DNA of 64,000 bases from Sordariomycetes sp. S80-01Y (taxonomy: Eukaryota > Ascomycota > Sordariomycetes): contig JAXQJY010000027.1 in assembly GCA_037042185.1 (NCBI GenBank), positions 2,294,001 to 2,358,000 of the forward strand. Direction: 5' to 3'. A program made the position numbers and the translations under genes. Below the pieces are notes generated by a model. It was not told the DNA's origin and ran no database searches. It saw only the letters and a list, made by a program, of their open reading frames with translations. Within the stretch, counting starts at the first letter, position 1; every line of letters begins with the position of its first letter. Shown in pieces: positions 14,901 through 25,710 of the stretch.

Positions 14901-16420
14901 AGCCGATCCGAAAGGGCTTTCATCCGGAAACGGTGTTCGTTGTTACCGCAAATCTTCTTCATGAACAGCTCGGTTAGGTAATGAGCGATGCCAAAAACCA
15001 GCCACAGGTCGTTGCGAGTATTAGGAATGAGGTTGATCCCACTCCACTGATACGCCAAGGTGTATACCAGCTTGCGCGTCACCTCAACCTCTGTGTCGAT
15101 GATGCTTTCGGGGAAGAGTAGGCGATTGCTAACGAAAGCCATCGAGTACAGGGGTACAGTCTCGTCCACCATATCGTCCAGAAAGCACATTTTGAAGTTG
15201 CCGAAGGGATACTTTGCAAAGGTGTAGCTGAAGTGATCAGCAGCCCATGTCAATGCCACGCAGGTGTTGCGGACCCATTCCGCACGGTGAGGAAGGCAAT
15301 AGCCGTGAACTCGCAACGCGCTCATACCCAACTTGATCTCATCCTCCTCAGAACGAAACTCGGATGACAGGTCGATGTGGTCGAAGGGTCCGACGGCAAA
15401 GCCCAACTTCTGGACAGAGGTTTTCTTCTCCGGCTCAAAAGTCATGATCTTCTTGCGGTCGTCTTTAGGATCTGTCGTCTCCTCAACCAGAAAGCCAGAG
15501 CACACAACCGTCATCTCCCTAAGCTTGTCCTCCTCGGCCAACACGATAGCTTTGTCGTTTTGATCGGCTACATTCCTGAGGGGTTGGTCAACGCCGTTGA
15601 CCTGGGATGCCAGCGGCTCCTTCAACGCATCGCCCAAGGTTCTCGGATACTTGATCGATATCTTCCAATCACCATATGAGCCGTGATCATCCAGGCACGG
15701 GAATATACAGGATGCCGTTCCCGGCTGTATCGAATGGCGGGTGTACATGTGGGCATACCGATGGTCGAGAGGATCAACTCCGACAAAATGCACGCCATCC
15801 CTTGGGCCCTTCGTAGAAAAGGGTATGGTGATTTTGCACTGCCTAGTCCCAGGGCTCGCCGGTGCCTCTGGATTCAAAGTTGATCTTCGCACAATCAACT
15901 TGGGCCGGTTCGAATCCCTCACCTTGAGGCTGACCTTTAATGACCCGTAAGCAGGCGTAGAGCCTTGGTACTCTCTGGCCTCTGCGGGAACATCAGCCCT
16001 CCGGCTATGGAAGAGATCTCTCGCTCTTATCCTTCGAACATCATGATGCTCAGCCGTGAGACCAAAATTCTCCGGTATGTCCAGCTTATCGTATGGATCG
16101 TGCATCTCAGCGTGCACCTTTTTCTTCTGCAGATCCACGATACCGCCCGGCGCCTCCAGGTCTGGACGCACGTCCGTCACGGTAACACGCTTTGTGTCAA
16201 CATGGCAGTTGGCCGCATCGATGTATACATGCTCGAGCTTGTCGTTAAAAATCGCGAGGATGATTTCAGTCGTGCCGAAAAGGTGCTTCTCACGGAAGTT
16301 GACCTCGAGATTGACCTCTTGTTTGATGACAAAGTATTCATGACACGGAGAGTCTTCGATAGGCGGCAGCTCATCGTCTCCGTCCAGGAGAGTGTGCCGG
16401 TCGTCTGGCTCGGTCGTCAT
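11952..16420 (-). CDS. taf2: TFIID subunit Taf2
   Basis: Taf2 is the large TFIID subunit that contacts the initiator region of core promoters. Two exons, 16420-12779 and 12731-11952, separated by a 47-nt intron, give 1473 residues. The N-terminal two thirds have the M1-aminopeptidase fold typical of Taf2 (CHEYFVIKQEVNLEVNF at the start, then the beta-rich and helical domains). The zinc-binding HEXXH motif of true peptidases is not seen; the corresponding helix region reads LAYQWSGINLIP, as expected for this catalytically inactive family. HEAT-like repeats follow. The last exon encodes a Pro/Ser/Lys-rich disordered tail of about 260 residues. Taf2 lies in tandem between Sin3 and Sas4 on the same strand. 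Confidence 0.93.
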
Positions 16421-17196
16421 GTTGGCGACTGCGGGTGGCAGGATCGAATGGGTGCTGGGTCGCGAACCTCACTGCCCTTGCGAAGCTGTATCACAGAGCC
16501 CTCGCATCGAGCGGTGAAGTTTGCGCGTCTCGTGCGCAACAAGCTTTGATATAGTGTCGTCAAGTGCTTGTACGCATCGTGGGCTCTCGTTGGGCGCGCA
16601 ACGGCGACGTAGGACGGCGCGGACGCTGCGCGAAGGGTCGAACACGATGGCGTATTCAGAATCGCAACGCCAAGTCGAGAGAACAGATATGATGCAGGTT
16701 CTGCGACACTTTACTGGAGTTGCGCGCGAGCAGTCGGGCGTGGAGAGTGGTGATGGTTCACGTCGGGACAAAGCTTCAAGACTGCGCCCTGCGCATTGGA
16801 GCTGCAGGCGTGCACGGACCCGATGCGGCTCGAAGTTGACAGATACCCTGCGCTGTATTTTTGTCACTATCTCAATGAACTTTGGCCCCTTTTTTGTCCA
16901 TTCTTTCCCGGAAGGGGTCACCCAAGGAACAAAGATGCTCTCACGAGCATTTGCGTGCACTGATCTACCTGGGAGATCGACTCATTCACGAGTAGCTCTC
17001 TTACTATTGTCGTCTTATTAATGATATCAACCGGCTCTTGCGGCGTCATTACGGAGCTCAAGCCACTGAACGACCTCGTGGTCACCCTTTCCTGCCCCAA
17101 CGCCATGCCGGAACCATATCTGAATAATCCTACACACGAATCTCGGGGATCAGAAGAAGTAGCTCCAGGGAGCTGCCTTGTCTCCTACGCGCGGTC
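16421..17196. promoter_or_regulatory. Taf2 upstream region, Sas4 3' flank
   Basis: A 776-bp gap with no supported gene. Reading frames of 60-166 codons overlap each other on both strands and resemble no family I know. It presumably holds the Taf2 promoter. Confidence 0.55.
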
Positions 17197-18730
17197 TCAG
17201 ACCCGAGCACTTCCACGCTTGTCCCTCCGTTTCATCCTAGCTCGAATTCTGAGAGTCTCTTCATCCCTGTATTCTTCCGGCAGATCAAAGTCCATCTGAG
17301 GGATATCTGGTAACGGAAGACCCCAAGCAAGAACCTTTCTCCCTGTCCTCCGGGTCCGATTCACCGCACCGTCACGTTCGTATTTCTTCTCAAAGAATGA
17401 CTTAAACTCCTTTGGCGGTGCTGGTGGATGGATGACTGGCGGTGGCCGTTTAGGAGCCGGACGTGGCCGTTTCTTCGCGGCGTTTCTGCTTTGCTGTGCC
17501 ATGGCTTCCTGGCGAAGTTGTTTGTGCGGCGATGAACTTTCACTTGATTCGCGAGTCGAGTCGGGGAGCTCGATCTCCTCCTCTTCCTCCCCTTCCTCTG
17601 AACTATCCTCGTCGGCGTGCTTGGCTTTCTCTTTCTCTGCCTTTCTGCGCTTTTCCTCGAGACTCCAATTGCGAAACTTATCCAGTATTGCTTGACATCC
17701 TTTAATGAAGTATTGCCTTGCAGGTTCGAACTCCTTCTTCTTTGTCTCTGTGACGCCAGACACACCCATAATCCTTAGCCAGTCGTGACCTTGCAATCCT
17801 TCGAATAGACGCACAATCTGATCTTTCTCATGTTGCGCCCGTCCCTTTTCGGTGTTTCTTATGTTGCGCTCCAAACGCTCCGCTCGCCGATGTACTGGTT
17901 CGTAGAGACTATCGGGTAACGGATCCTGTTCAGGCTGGCTCTTGTTCGGCGTGTTGAGGAAGCTAAAGTCCACCCGCTGCGCGTCAACGACGTCAGTGTA
18001 TAGTGCGTCGCCGTAACCTCGTACAGGAAACGTTGGTGGTCGCTTCGCGTTGCGCATATCCGTGTTGGTGTCCGAGACGATGATCGGGGTGTCGATATTG
18101 AACAGGTCTCAAGGTAATGGTTAGTATCAGGGTGATACATGAGAGCTGCCTCTGGAACTTACATTCTTCCTTCTCCTCGTTTCCAATTATCTCGTCATAC
18201 TCCGGAAAATATGCTGCGAGCTCGCTCTTGTATCTTGAAGCTTCTTGACTCCTCAATTTCCTACCACCCTTCTTGCCATTGTCCGCGTCTTCCCCTTGGG
18301 GATGCAGCCTGTCCAATTCGTGTTTTATACCGTTGATGACCTTGGCCTGATGCTTTGTGAGGTCTTGGTGGTTCGTGCCTTCAGGCTTCGCCTTCGGCGC
18401 AGCTTTGTGTGCGCGTGGCGTGATCTTATCGCGGTTCCCAGCGCCCTTCATCCCACCGTTGCGATTGCCCGCGCTTCTGTCCTTCGCTACCGCCTCAATC
18501 GCGCCAATACGCGTCTTCTTCGGTCGCTCACCCTCCTTCGTGTCCTCTAAACCACGTTTCATCCCTCTGTTCGTGCCAACACCTCTCGTAGCTTCGCCAA
18601 TGCCTCCACCGCCGCCGCCTCCAGCAGCTGCGTGATTGAGAGTGGCCGTCGGGCGGGATCGCATCGGCGCGATGGCGTTTTGATTGTCGCGGCCTTCAGC
18701 TCGTCGGGTGGAGCGCGTGAGGGAGGCCAT
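17197..18730 (-). CDS. Sas4-domain protein (histone acetyltransferase complex subunit)
   Basis: Two exons, 18730-18163 and 18107-17197, separated by a 55-nt intron with a TACTAACC branch site, give 492 residues. The centre carries a conserved block (VDFSFLNTPNKSQPEQDPLP, then LYEPVHRRAERLERNIRNTE and a GLQGHDWLRIMGVSGVT segment) that I recognise as the SAS4 domain. Yeast Sas4 is the scaffold of the SAS acetyltransferase complex (Sas2-Sas4-Sas5), which acetylates H4K16 and opposes telomeric silencing. The N-terminus is basic and low complexity. The C-terminal half is charged: a Glu-rich stretch, then a Lys/Arg/Pro-rich segment. Family assignment is good; complex membership in this organism is inferred. 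Confidence 0.8.
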
Positions 18731-19374
18731 AAGTGACCGAGGAGAAGGATCGCATCGTTTTCGTGAATATTTGGATGTGAGGAGATGGCTGAGGGCGCGT
18801 CTGATGACTGGGTGCTCTTGCTTGACTGATCCAGGCGAGGCGGGCTTGGGGCTCAGGGCGTCGCCAGTTGAATACCAGTGACGTTTCTAGGGGGGCTACC
18901 ACTGGCGGTGGTGACGCTGGGGCCTGCAGCACGAAGGATCAGGCGTTCGTTCCAGTTGGAAAAGCAACAGGCAAAACTACCCTACGCCAACAGATACGGC
19001 AATCACCGTTCAAAGTGCAATAATCCTTCCTCCTTGTCAATGACAACTGCTTCTAGGCCTCTAAATAAGTAAGCTGTGTATTTCAGATGATTCCTGAGGT
19101 AGATTCATTGGGCCTCTCTTGTCGCTCAACGGTGCGGAGGCCCAGTCATCAAAGCCGTGCCTATAGTGATCGCCGCGGACGGTCATACTCAAAACAAAGC
19201 CAAAGCCTTGTGAATGTATCAAGCACGATATTGCGAAAGGAGGAAACACAAGATAGATAACCAAAGCACCTTCTCAATTTTATTCATCAAATCATTACCC
19301 AATCATGGGGTATTGGCGCGAAAAAGGGGTATCTGACTCCAAAACCTCCAAATGCACTAGACATCACGACCCCC
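18731..19374. promoter_or_regulatory. Sas4 upstream region and 3' flank of IQ gene
   Basis: A 644-bp gap between tandem genes. I see no gene, RNA or repeat in it. Confidence 0.55.
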
Positions 19375-21219
19375 TCAAGAAGCCACTCTCTCAGCTGAGT
19401 CGTGCCCATCCTTGAGATCCATCCTCTCCTGAATCTTCGACTCTTTATCCTCCTCTTCCATTTCCTTTTCGGGTTGTCCAGCTGGAGTCCTGGGGACTAG
19501 CCCAAGTTTGTTCATCATCTTCACGCTGGCCTTATTCTCCTCCCTCTCGAGGGCTTCTTGCTCGATAACCTCCCGTTCTCTCTGGGCACTCTTGCTGCTA
19601 TCCATCTTATCCTCCTCCCTTTGCGCTGCAATCTCAGGGTACACAACCTTGTCCTTCCTGTGCATCAGCTTCTCAAAGAAGCTTTTGCTCTTCTTCCTCG
19701 TCTTGACGTACGCTTCCAAACCAACGAGAATTGCGTACGACTTGGAGATGGAGACTTTGTGCATGTCCACTCCGCCAGCTCTCAAAGATTTGACGAAGGC
19801 ACGGAAGTTGCTCGCTGGTGGGCGGTAATGTCCACTGAGTGGCGAAAGCGAGCGTATTCGGCCGGCTTTGATTTTAATGAGGCCAGCAGCAGATATACGG
19901 CTGCCCTGTAGGAATGAAGAATGTTGGAAGGCGCCCGAGTTCTTGATGCCGACATATAGACGAAAGGATGTGTCCGCCACGAATATCCAGGTCCCGTCTT
20001 TGACGGAGCGACGCAGGACTTTGTTCCACACCGTAGAAGCAGACCAGTGGGTCACACGTCTCATGCCGCGTGGCTCTGGCTCATCGGGGTCTGGGCTGGC
20101 GTACTTCGCTGCTCGATCAGCTGCGCGTGTCGAGTCAATCGAGGAGAGGGATAGAGAGCTGGCCGAACCGGTTATCGGGGAAGGTGCCCGGGGTTGTGTC
20201 TCAGGATTGAACGAGGGCGTCGGATCATCGGAGGGCACGATGCCATGTATGCTGTCCTTGTAGTGCACCGTCGTGTCGATCAGCGCGTCGTTTTTGGCCC
20301 AACGCAGTCTGCCATTGTCGTCGACCTTGACAAGGTAATACTGACGCTCCTCTCGCGACAGATATCGCACCTTCTCTCTCTCCAGACGGTCTCTAGGACA
20401 GGTGTCGAGCTCTAGATCCTTGCCGCTTCCAAAGTCGAGCCAGTAGAAGAAGTTCTCCTTAGTATCCGACTTCTTCCACTCTGCATGATACTGGCGCAGG
20501 TTCGAACCATAGCGATGTTTCACGTCGACCATTTCGAGGAAATATTGAAGACCCATCATTTGCGCTCGATTCCGCTGTCCATCTAGAAGTTTGTTGCTCT
20601 CCTCACGGATTTTTTGTCGCTCGGCTGGAGACGCTGTCGTATCGACGGTTGACGTTGACGAACTGTCTGACTCGAGATCATCATGCCCTGCTCTCCTCGC
20701 GATGATGCTGGCCTTCTTCCACCGCTTTCTCGCATTTGACCTGTGCGTCCCCTGCTCCTCTTCTTCCGGCGAAAGTAGTCCATTTGGGCCTCGTTTCGAT
20801 ACTGGCCTGGTAGTCTCCCGGTACTCAGCCTCACGTAGGGCGCTGATCCATCTTGTTGTCGCGTCCAACCCATAGCCCTCCAGCTCTCGCCTTGCTCGGT
20901 GACCACGGAATGTTTTCTGTATCAACCTCGCCGCTTCCGTCCTCTCATGATGTTCGTTCTTATCTTGCTCCCTTGCCTCGTGCAAAGCCCGGTGTCGTCT
21001 CTCCCTTTCGCGTTGGCGCGTCTGCTCCTCCTTTTCCTCCTGTATGTGCGCTATGCGCTCGAAGTTCTCCTGGGAGGGGGGTACAAGGCGATCCATGTAG
21101 GACTGCGTCTTTGGAGGCGGAGGACGGTGAGTGAGGTCTTCCTGGTTTCCGAGATGAGCCGATGTTTGGAGTGGTTCGTGTATCGACATCTTGGAATCGG
21201 ATCTTGGCGGGGTGGCCAT
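19375..21219 (-). CDS. IQ-motif (putative calmodulin-binding) protein
   Basis: A single-exon gene of 614 residues. The open frame extends upstream to 21309 only with a TTG codon, so I place the start at the ATG at 21219. A charged coiled-coil-like stretch (residues about 55-95, Glu/Arg/Gln rich) leads into one IQ motif, AARLIQKTFRGHRARRELEG (residues 97-115), a calmodulin or light-chain site. A conserved globular part follows, with a WLDFGSGKDLELDTCPR segment and then a YLVKVDDNGRLRWAKND segment. A basic region follows, and the C-terminus is a Glu/Lys-rich coiled coil. I recognise it as a fungal IQ-domain family without a defined function. It is not a myosin or an IQGAP, as motor and GAP domains are absent. 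Confidence 0.8.
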   Translation of the reverse strand: MATPPRSDSKMSIHEPLQTSAHLGNQEDLTHRPPPPKTQSYMDRLVPPSQENFERIAHIQEEKEEQTRQRERERRHRALHEAREQDKNEHHERTEAARLIQKTFRGHRARRELEGYGLDATTRWISALREAEYRETTRPVSKRGPNGLLSPEEEEQGTHRSNARKRWKKASIIARRAGHDDLESDSSSTSTVDTTASPAERQKIREESNKLLDGQRNRAQMMGLQYFLEMVDVKHRYGSNLRQYHAEWKKSDTKENFFYWLDFGSGKDLELDTCPRDRLEREKVRYLSREERQYYLVKVDDNGRLRWAKNDALIDTTVHYKDSIHGIVPSDDPTPSFNPETQPRAPSPITGSASSLSLSSIDSTRAADRAAKYASPDPDEPEPRGMRRVTHWSASTVWNKVLRRSVKDGTWIFVADTSFRLYVGIKNSGAFQHSSFLQGSRISAAGLIKIKAGRIRSLSPLSGHYRPPASNFRAFVKSLRAGGVDMHKVSISKSYAILVGLEAYVKTRKKSKSFFEKLMHRKDKVVYPEIAAQREEDKMDSSKSAQREREVIEQEALEREENKASVKMMNKLGLVPRTPAGQPEKEMEEEDKESKIQERMDLKDGHDSAERVAS

Positions 21220-21972
21220 CGTGCAGTGCAATTGCCCGTGGAGCTGCAGCCGGACGAATGACGTAGGCGGGAACGAAACTTGGAAACCTGAATGAAGGTA
21301 GTCGCTCAACTAGCGCAAATATTGAGTCAAGCTTTTGCAATCCCGTTGCCATACTTGAAAGAGAGAATTTTGAAGCCCGTAGAATAGTCCTTGAGGTTTG
21401 GGAGGCGCCAGAGGGTTGTATAAATGTTGCAACCAGCCGTCGTGACACGAGTATTGCGGGGCCTGACGGGCGGACAGTAGAGTTCGGACTCGAACGAGAT
21501 CAGCCCTGTAAGCGGCAATAGATGCCGTCTGCGCCCCAGCAGACACAAACCTCTTCTTTAAAGGGTAAAGACTGAGGCTGAGAATACCGACAAGACACTC
21601 GGAAGCTAGATAGCGTATGGGTATGAGTTTTTGCGACTCCCGCGAGAAGTGGGTTGAGCCTAACTCATCCAGCGGGTAGCTGACGCGGACAGGGCGAAGC
21701 ACGCAGGCCCTCGGGTTGCAGGTCGTCAGTAATGGCGCTCGCGTTACCGAATCTTGTGCGGGATATGAAATCACGAGGCGCAAGGCGTGAAGTGAGTCCG
21801 AAGGACCGAGAGCACAAAGCCCGCGATTTGTGTGAACCATTACCATTATTCTTCCTTAACTTACTAATTTATGTACGTCTCGCGTCCTGGCAAGCATAGA
21901 TTCAATATATAATCAAGAAGCAGAGCAACAACCCCCCTGCAAGATTCAAAAAAAAAAAAAAAAAAGGCACCA
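21220..21972. promoter_or_regulatory. Upstream region of the IQ gene, 3' flank of Ypt35
   Basis: A 753-bp gap. It holds the IQ-gene promoter and an 18-nt A/T tract next to the Ypt35 stop codon. The 178-codon minus-strand frame at 21310-21846 shows no family resemblance. Confidence 0.5.
21948..21965 (-). repeat. Homopolymer T18 on the transcribed strand
   Basis: Eighteen consecutive A on the plus strand, read as T18 in the Ypt35-like transcript beginning 7 nt after its stop codon. Length is prone to sequencing or polymerase slippage error. Confidence 0.95.
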
Positions 21973-22683
21973 TCAATCAAAGAGGAAGTCTTTGAGGACT
22001 GGCGAGCCAGAAAACTCCGGATTCAGCAAGGTGCAACTGGACATGTCAGCGGTTGTCAGAACCCAACCTTTGCAGCGCGACGTACTTGAGAAAATACTGG
22101 AGACCAGCTCGACGCTTCTCCAGGAAGTGTGGTCGGAATTTTGATATAACGCTTTTTGGAGGTAGTGTTGGTATCGTGCTTTCGAAATTTGGGAATGACA
22201 GGACTAGACGCTCCCTGAACTCGTCAAACTCCGAATAACGTTTGCGCAGATACATGTTGCTTCCCTGTACCATAGTCAGCACAGAGTCCCTAGTTTCGAT
22301 ATAGTCGCACCTACAGTCAGAGTTTCAACCTTAATGATGTACACAACAAAGGCTCCGATATTGGCGGTGCTGCCGTTGACGACCGTTGTGTCAACTATCT
22401 CAACACTTTTCGCCCAACATGCGTTATTCCGGTCGTCGCTCTCGTCTTCCTCATTATCTCGCAAAGTGATCACGCCATTGCGTAGCGAGTCGTTGGAAAC
22501 GGTCGATACGGTGCGCTCGTGTTTTGGCCGTCCTCGTCTGGTCCAATACGGTGGTGTCGTCACCGGATTTTCCAATGGATCTTGCGGCGCATTTCGGGGG
22601 TCTGGAGTCGGAAGGTTTGCGCTCGAGACGGACCAGCCTGCGCTCGAGTCGCGGTTGACGGACTGTTCTATAGCCGAAGCCAT
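21973..22683 (-). CDS. Ypt35-like PX-domain protein
   Basis: Three exons, 22683-22315, 22264-22086 and 22036-21973, with introns of 50 and 49 nt, join to 203 residues. The N-terminal 85 residues are disordered. The rest is a phox-homology domain: the phosphoinositide-binding RKRYSEFDEFRERL motif, the proline-rich loop PTLPPKS, and the final helix (RRAGLQYFLN, then LLNPEFSGSPVLKDFLFD). That helix appears only when the last 49-nt intron is removed, which supports the model. Yeast Ypt35 is an endosome/vacuole adaptor that recruits Vps13 to membrane contacts; that role here is inferred from similarity of the whole small protein. Confidence 0.85.
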
Positions 22684-24397
22684 GCGACCTGGCGGAAGCC
22701 GACCGTCATGCGTTGGTTGCGGTTGATTTTCTCTGGGCTCTGGGCTCTCCCGGCTCGTTGGGGACCGGTCGAATGGGTGAGGAGTCTTGCGTTTGAAGCG
22801 TCCACTTGCTTGTCGACGGGGACAGATGCAAGATGTGATATCTTAATATGGTAATTAAAGCAGCAGGCCTGCCTTTGATTTGGGCCGAGTTGAATAAAAT
22901 ATACAATATGTTTATGTTATTGACGTGGAAGAGAGAGGATTGGCGTTGGGATCTCCAGTGAACTTGGAGGCGGGTCGACTCCAATCCAGAGGTCTCTTGG
23001 GCCGGAGCAGAGGTTCAATGTGGGGGCACTTGTCACATTCCTTCAGTGAACCTCGTTGGGCTCTGACATCATGACATCTACCGTAAGTTTCAGTTAACTA
23101 AGGTATCTGAAGGAATTTGGTACTCAATGTGTTCGCCAGCACCTCGATCGAATTGAAGACCGAACTCGGCATTTCCAACTGCAGGGTCATCACCCGATGC
23201 CGGGCACGCCAACTTCACTGAGCCTGTCCCCTACTAAGTAGTACTACGGAGCAGTCTACGTGGCATTGGAGGATTTCGTCGGCGCAAAGTATGATCCCGA
23301 TAATGTAGAGTAACCCCACGGGGCACGTACCTAAGTAGTCAATGGCATTGAGTTGCTTAGCCAGGGCTGCTTGTAGGCTGGACGTCATGTAATCACAATC
23401 CTTAAGTGTATCTTGAGCCAGTGGGAATTTCTCGAATCGGCAACTACAATGCTGGTGATGTGTCAGTCACCTAGGCATCAAAGAGTAATACGAGACCAAG
23501 GGACAGGGCCAAGCATTTGAACCACTCGTGTCTCACTACACTAAACAAGACAAGACGCCTGCCGCGGGTCTTTCGCCCGAGACTCTCATAAAGCAGGTTA
23601 CAATATGATCTGGCCTCCACAAAGCGCAACCTCTCCGAATAAGCATTGAGGTGAGTCTGTGAAACAACCCCAATCGAAGAGAGGAGCTAGATAAGGGAAA
23701 CCCAAATGGACGGAATGACCGCCGTCGAGTCTCCGGACGACTTGTTTCTTTCTCCACAGCCTCCGCCGACACCAACGCCTCTCGACGTCCACCCGAAGTC
23801 CAGACTCGGCTCTAGACGCAACAATGTCTAAGAAAGAGGGGGCTGCTCACACGCCAAGCATGGCTCCAGCGCGACACGAGCAGAGGCGCAGCCATCAGTA
23901 CACAAACCGGAGCAAAGTAGAGGGGAAAAGCGCCGGGATATGAGTGAACTTTTGCGGTGTCTCGTGGAAAGTCGCTGCTCCGACGACTCCAGCCTGACCC
24001 CTGTCGTCCATCACGCGTGAAGCTCTGACCCAATTTCTTGATAAGGTCGAGTTCCTCCTCGAACTCTTACTCTTCTTCTCATTTTCAATTGATTGCTCTT
24101 CGTTCTCTGGAACTTTCGTTACTGACTTTCGCTTCTTCTCTTCCCCATACTCTCGCTATTGATTATTTGCCTCTTGTTTCTGTTTGATTGTTCTCATTTC
24201 CACCGGTCGTATCAGGTTAGTACATCCCCGTGCTGGCTAGTCACTGGCCAATTTCCCTGACTTCTTGTCCCTTACGCTGGAGTTTGCTGATTCCTCTTAA
24301 CAGCACGAATAATCACCACTTGAAAACTCTTTTTGATCTCAGCCTAAGGCACAGGTCCATTGGCTCGCGGCATTTTCTATTTTCAACAATCATCACG
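22684..24397. promoter_or_regulatory. Large divergent intergenic region
   Basis: About 1.7 kb between the divergent Ypt35-like and GPI-protein genes. I find no gene. Several CCTAG/ACTTAG-type short direct words typical of fungal intergenic DNA occur around 23100-23350. The segment 24050-24210 is strongly pyrimidine-rich, a usual sign of an active promoter/leader for the gene at 24398. Confidence 0.55.
24216..24303 (+). other. Putative 5'UTR intron
   Basis: A GTTAGT donor at 24216 and a TCTTAACAG acceptor ending at 24303 suggest an 88-nt leader intron upstream of the cysteine-rich GPI-protein gene. The donor is a variant form. Confidence 0.35.
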
Positions 24398-25053
24398 ATG
24401 CTCTTCAAGAACTCCATCTTGGCGGCGGCCTCGATTCTGTCCGTGGCTCAGGCTCAGAAGAACTACGATATCGACCCCGAAAGCGTGCCTCAGGCTCAAA
24501 GGGGTACGTTTGAAGTGATACAGGCGCCCAGACGATCATTGCTAACATGAATTGATCAGATTTCTGGTGCGTGCAGCAGAAGAGCAGCTGCCCTATAATC
24601 TGCTCCCAAACCGATGACCGCAAGCCTCTTGTCAACGAATGCGATGCCGACGCCCTCACCTACGGTTGCCTCTGCGGCGATAACACAAAGCCCAACATGT
24701 CCGAGTACTCCCTGACGATTCCCTATTTTGTCTGTCGCGAGTGGGGGACTCAATGTGTTGCGGCCTGCGATGACACCGACACGCCTTGTCAAGCTTCATG
24801 CCAGCAGGACAACCCTTGCGGCGCCCTCGACCCGGAGCGTGTCAACACCACCAGCACTGCAACCACCGCCGCCCCTACGGCAAGTCAGACAGAGGACGAG
24901 AACGCTATCTACAGCAACGCCCCGGGCGGCAGTGACGACGAGGGAGGCAACGGGGGTAACGGCGACAATGGCGCCGCTTTGCTGGGGCTAGGGGAGAAAT
25001 ACGGCCTCGCACTCATTTTCGGAAGCTTGGGTCTTGGATTTGCGATGCTGTAA
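24398..25053 (+). CDS. Cysteine-rich GPI-anchored surface protein (DUF7707-like)
   Basis: Two exons, 24398-24503 and 24560-25053 (56-nt intron), encode 199 residues. Residues 1-19 form a signal peptide ending in AQAQ. A domain of about 85 residues follows with about 12 cysteines in regular spacing, starting DFWCVQQKSSC and including YGCLCGDN and CQASCQQDNPC. Next is a Thr/Ser/Ala-rich stalk likely to be O-glycosylated, a Gly/Asn-rich linker, and a hydrophobic C-terminus (YGLALIFGSLGLGFAML) preceded by small residues, which reads as a GPI-attachment signal. I place it with the fungal DUF7707 family, of unknown function. I predict a cell-wall or plasma-membrane location. The pyrimidine-rich leader suggests strong expression. 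Confidence 0.82.
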
Positions 25054-25710
25054 ACATATGTCAGTGGAGGTTCTACATCAAGTCCGTATTCGGCGTTGGC
25101 GGGTTTGTTGTGCATATTGGGTTGAGCGTTGCTTTCTTGGTTGAGACTGATCCCGATCTTTGCAGACGGAATCTGCGGTCGAACAACGTATTTCAATAAG
25201 CGCTGGGCATTCATTTGGGCATGGAGCTTTATGGAGCTCGGAGTAATACCGTAATAAACATCTACCTTTTGTCGTCATCAAATCAGGTCATCTGGCATAG
25301 AATTTCACGTGCACCGCCTCGACCATTCACAACGGTGTATCACCTGTTTCCCGCGCCGAACCCAATGATAGCGACTGGTAGCTTTCAGCGTCGCGCGTGA
25401 TCAAAGTCAAATACGGCTACACAAGGCTTCCACCCGTGCCATGATTCATCTGTGGGATCTCAATCAAAGACATCAGCCCGACCTCTACAGGGGTAGATCA
25501 GGCGTCAGGAGCCAATCCAGTCGCTTGCCGAGCACACCCCTCCTGATCTTTACCACATGCCGATTGGACCCTGGGCGCGCAGCGAGCCTCCCCACCGGCT
25601 TCCCACTCTACGTCGGCTCTGTCTTTTAACCGCCACCGCTCCGCTCGTTGGCGTGACCGGCACCGCCATTTCTTTGTTTTCGAGGATCTCGAGAGGACTG
25701 GGCAGATACA
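25054..25710. promoter_or_regulatory. Intergenic, promoter of phosphotransferase gene
   Basis: A 657-bp gap between tandem plus-strand genes. No gene or repeat seen. Confidence 0.5.

Noticed and set aside
21220-21309. Thirty-residue N-terminal extension of the IQ-motif protein
   Set aside because: The extended frame starts with TTG, not ATG; the first ATG at 21219 is a normal start.
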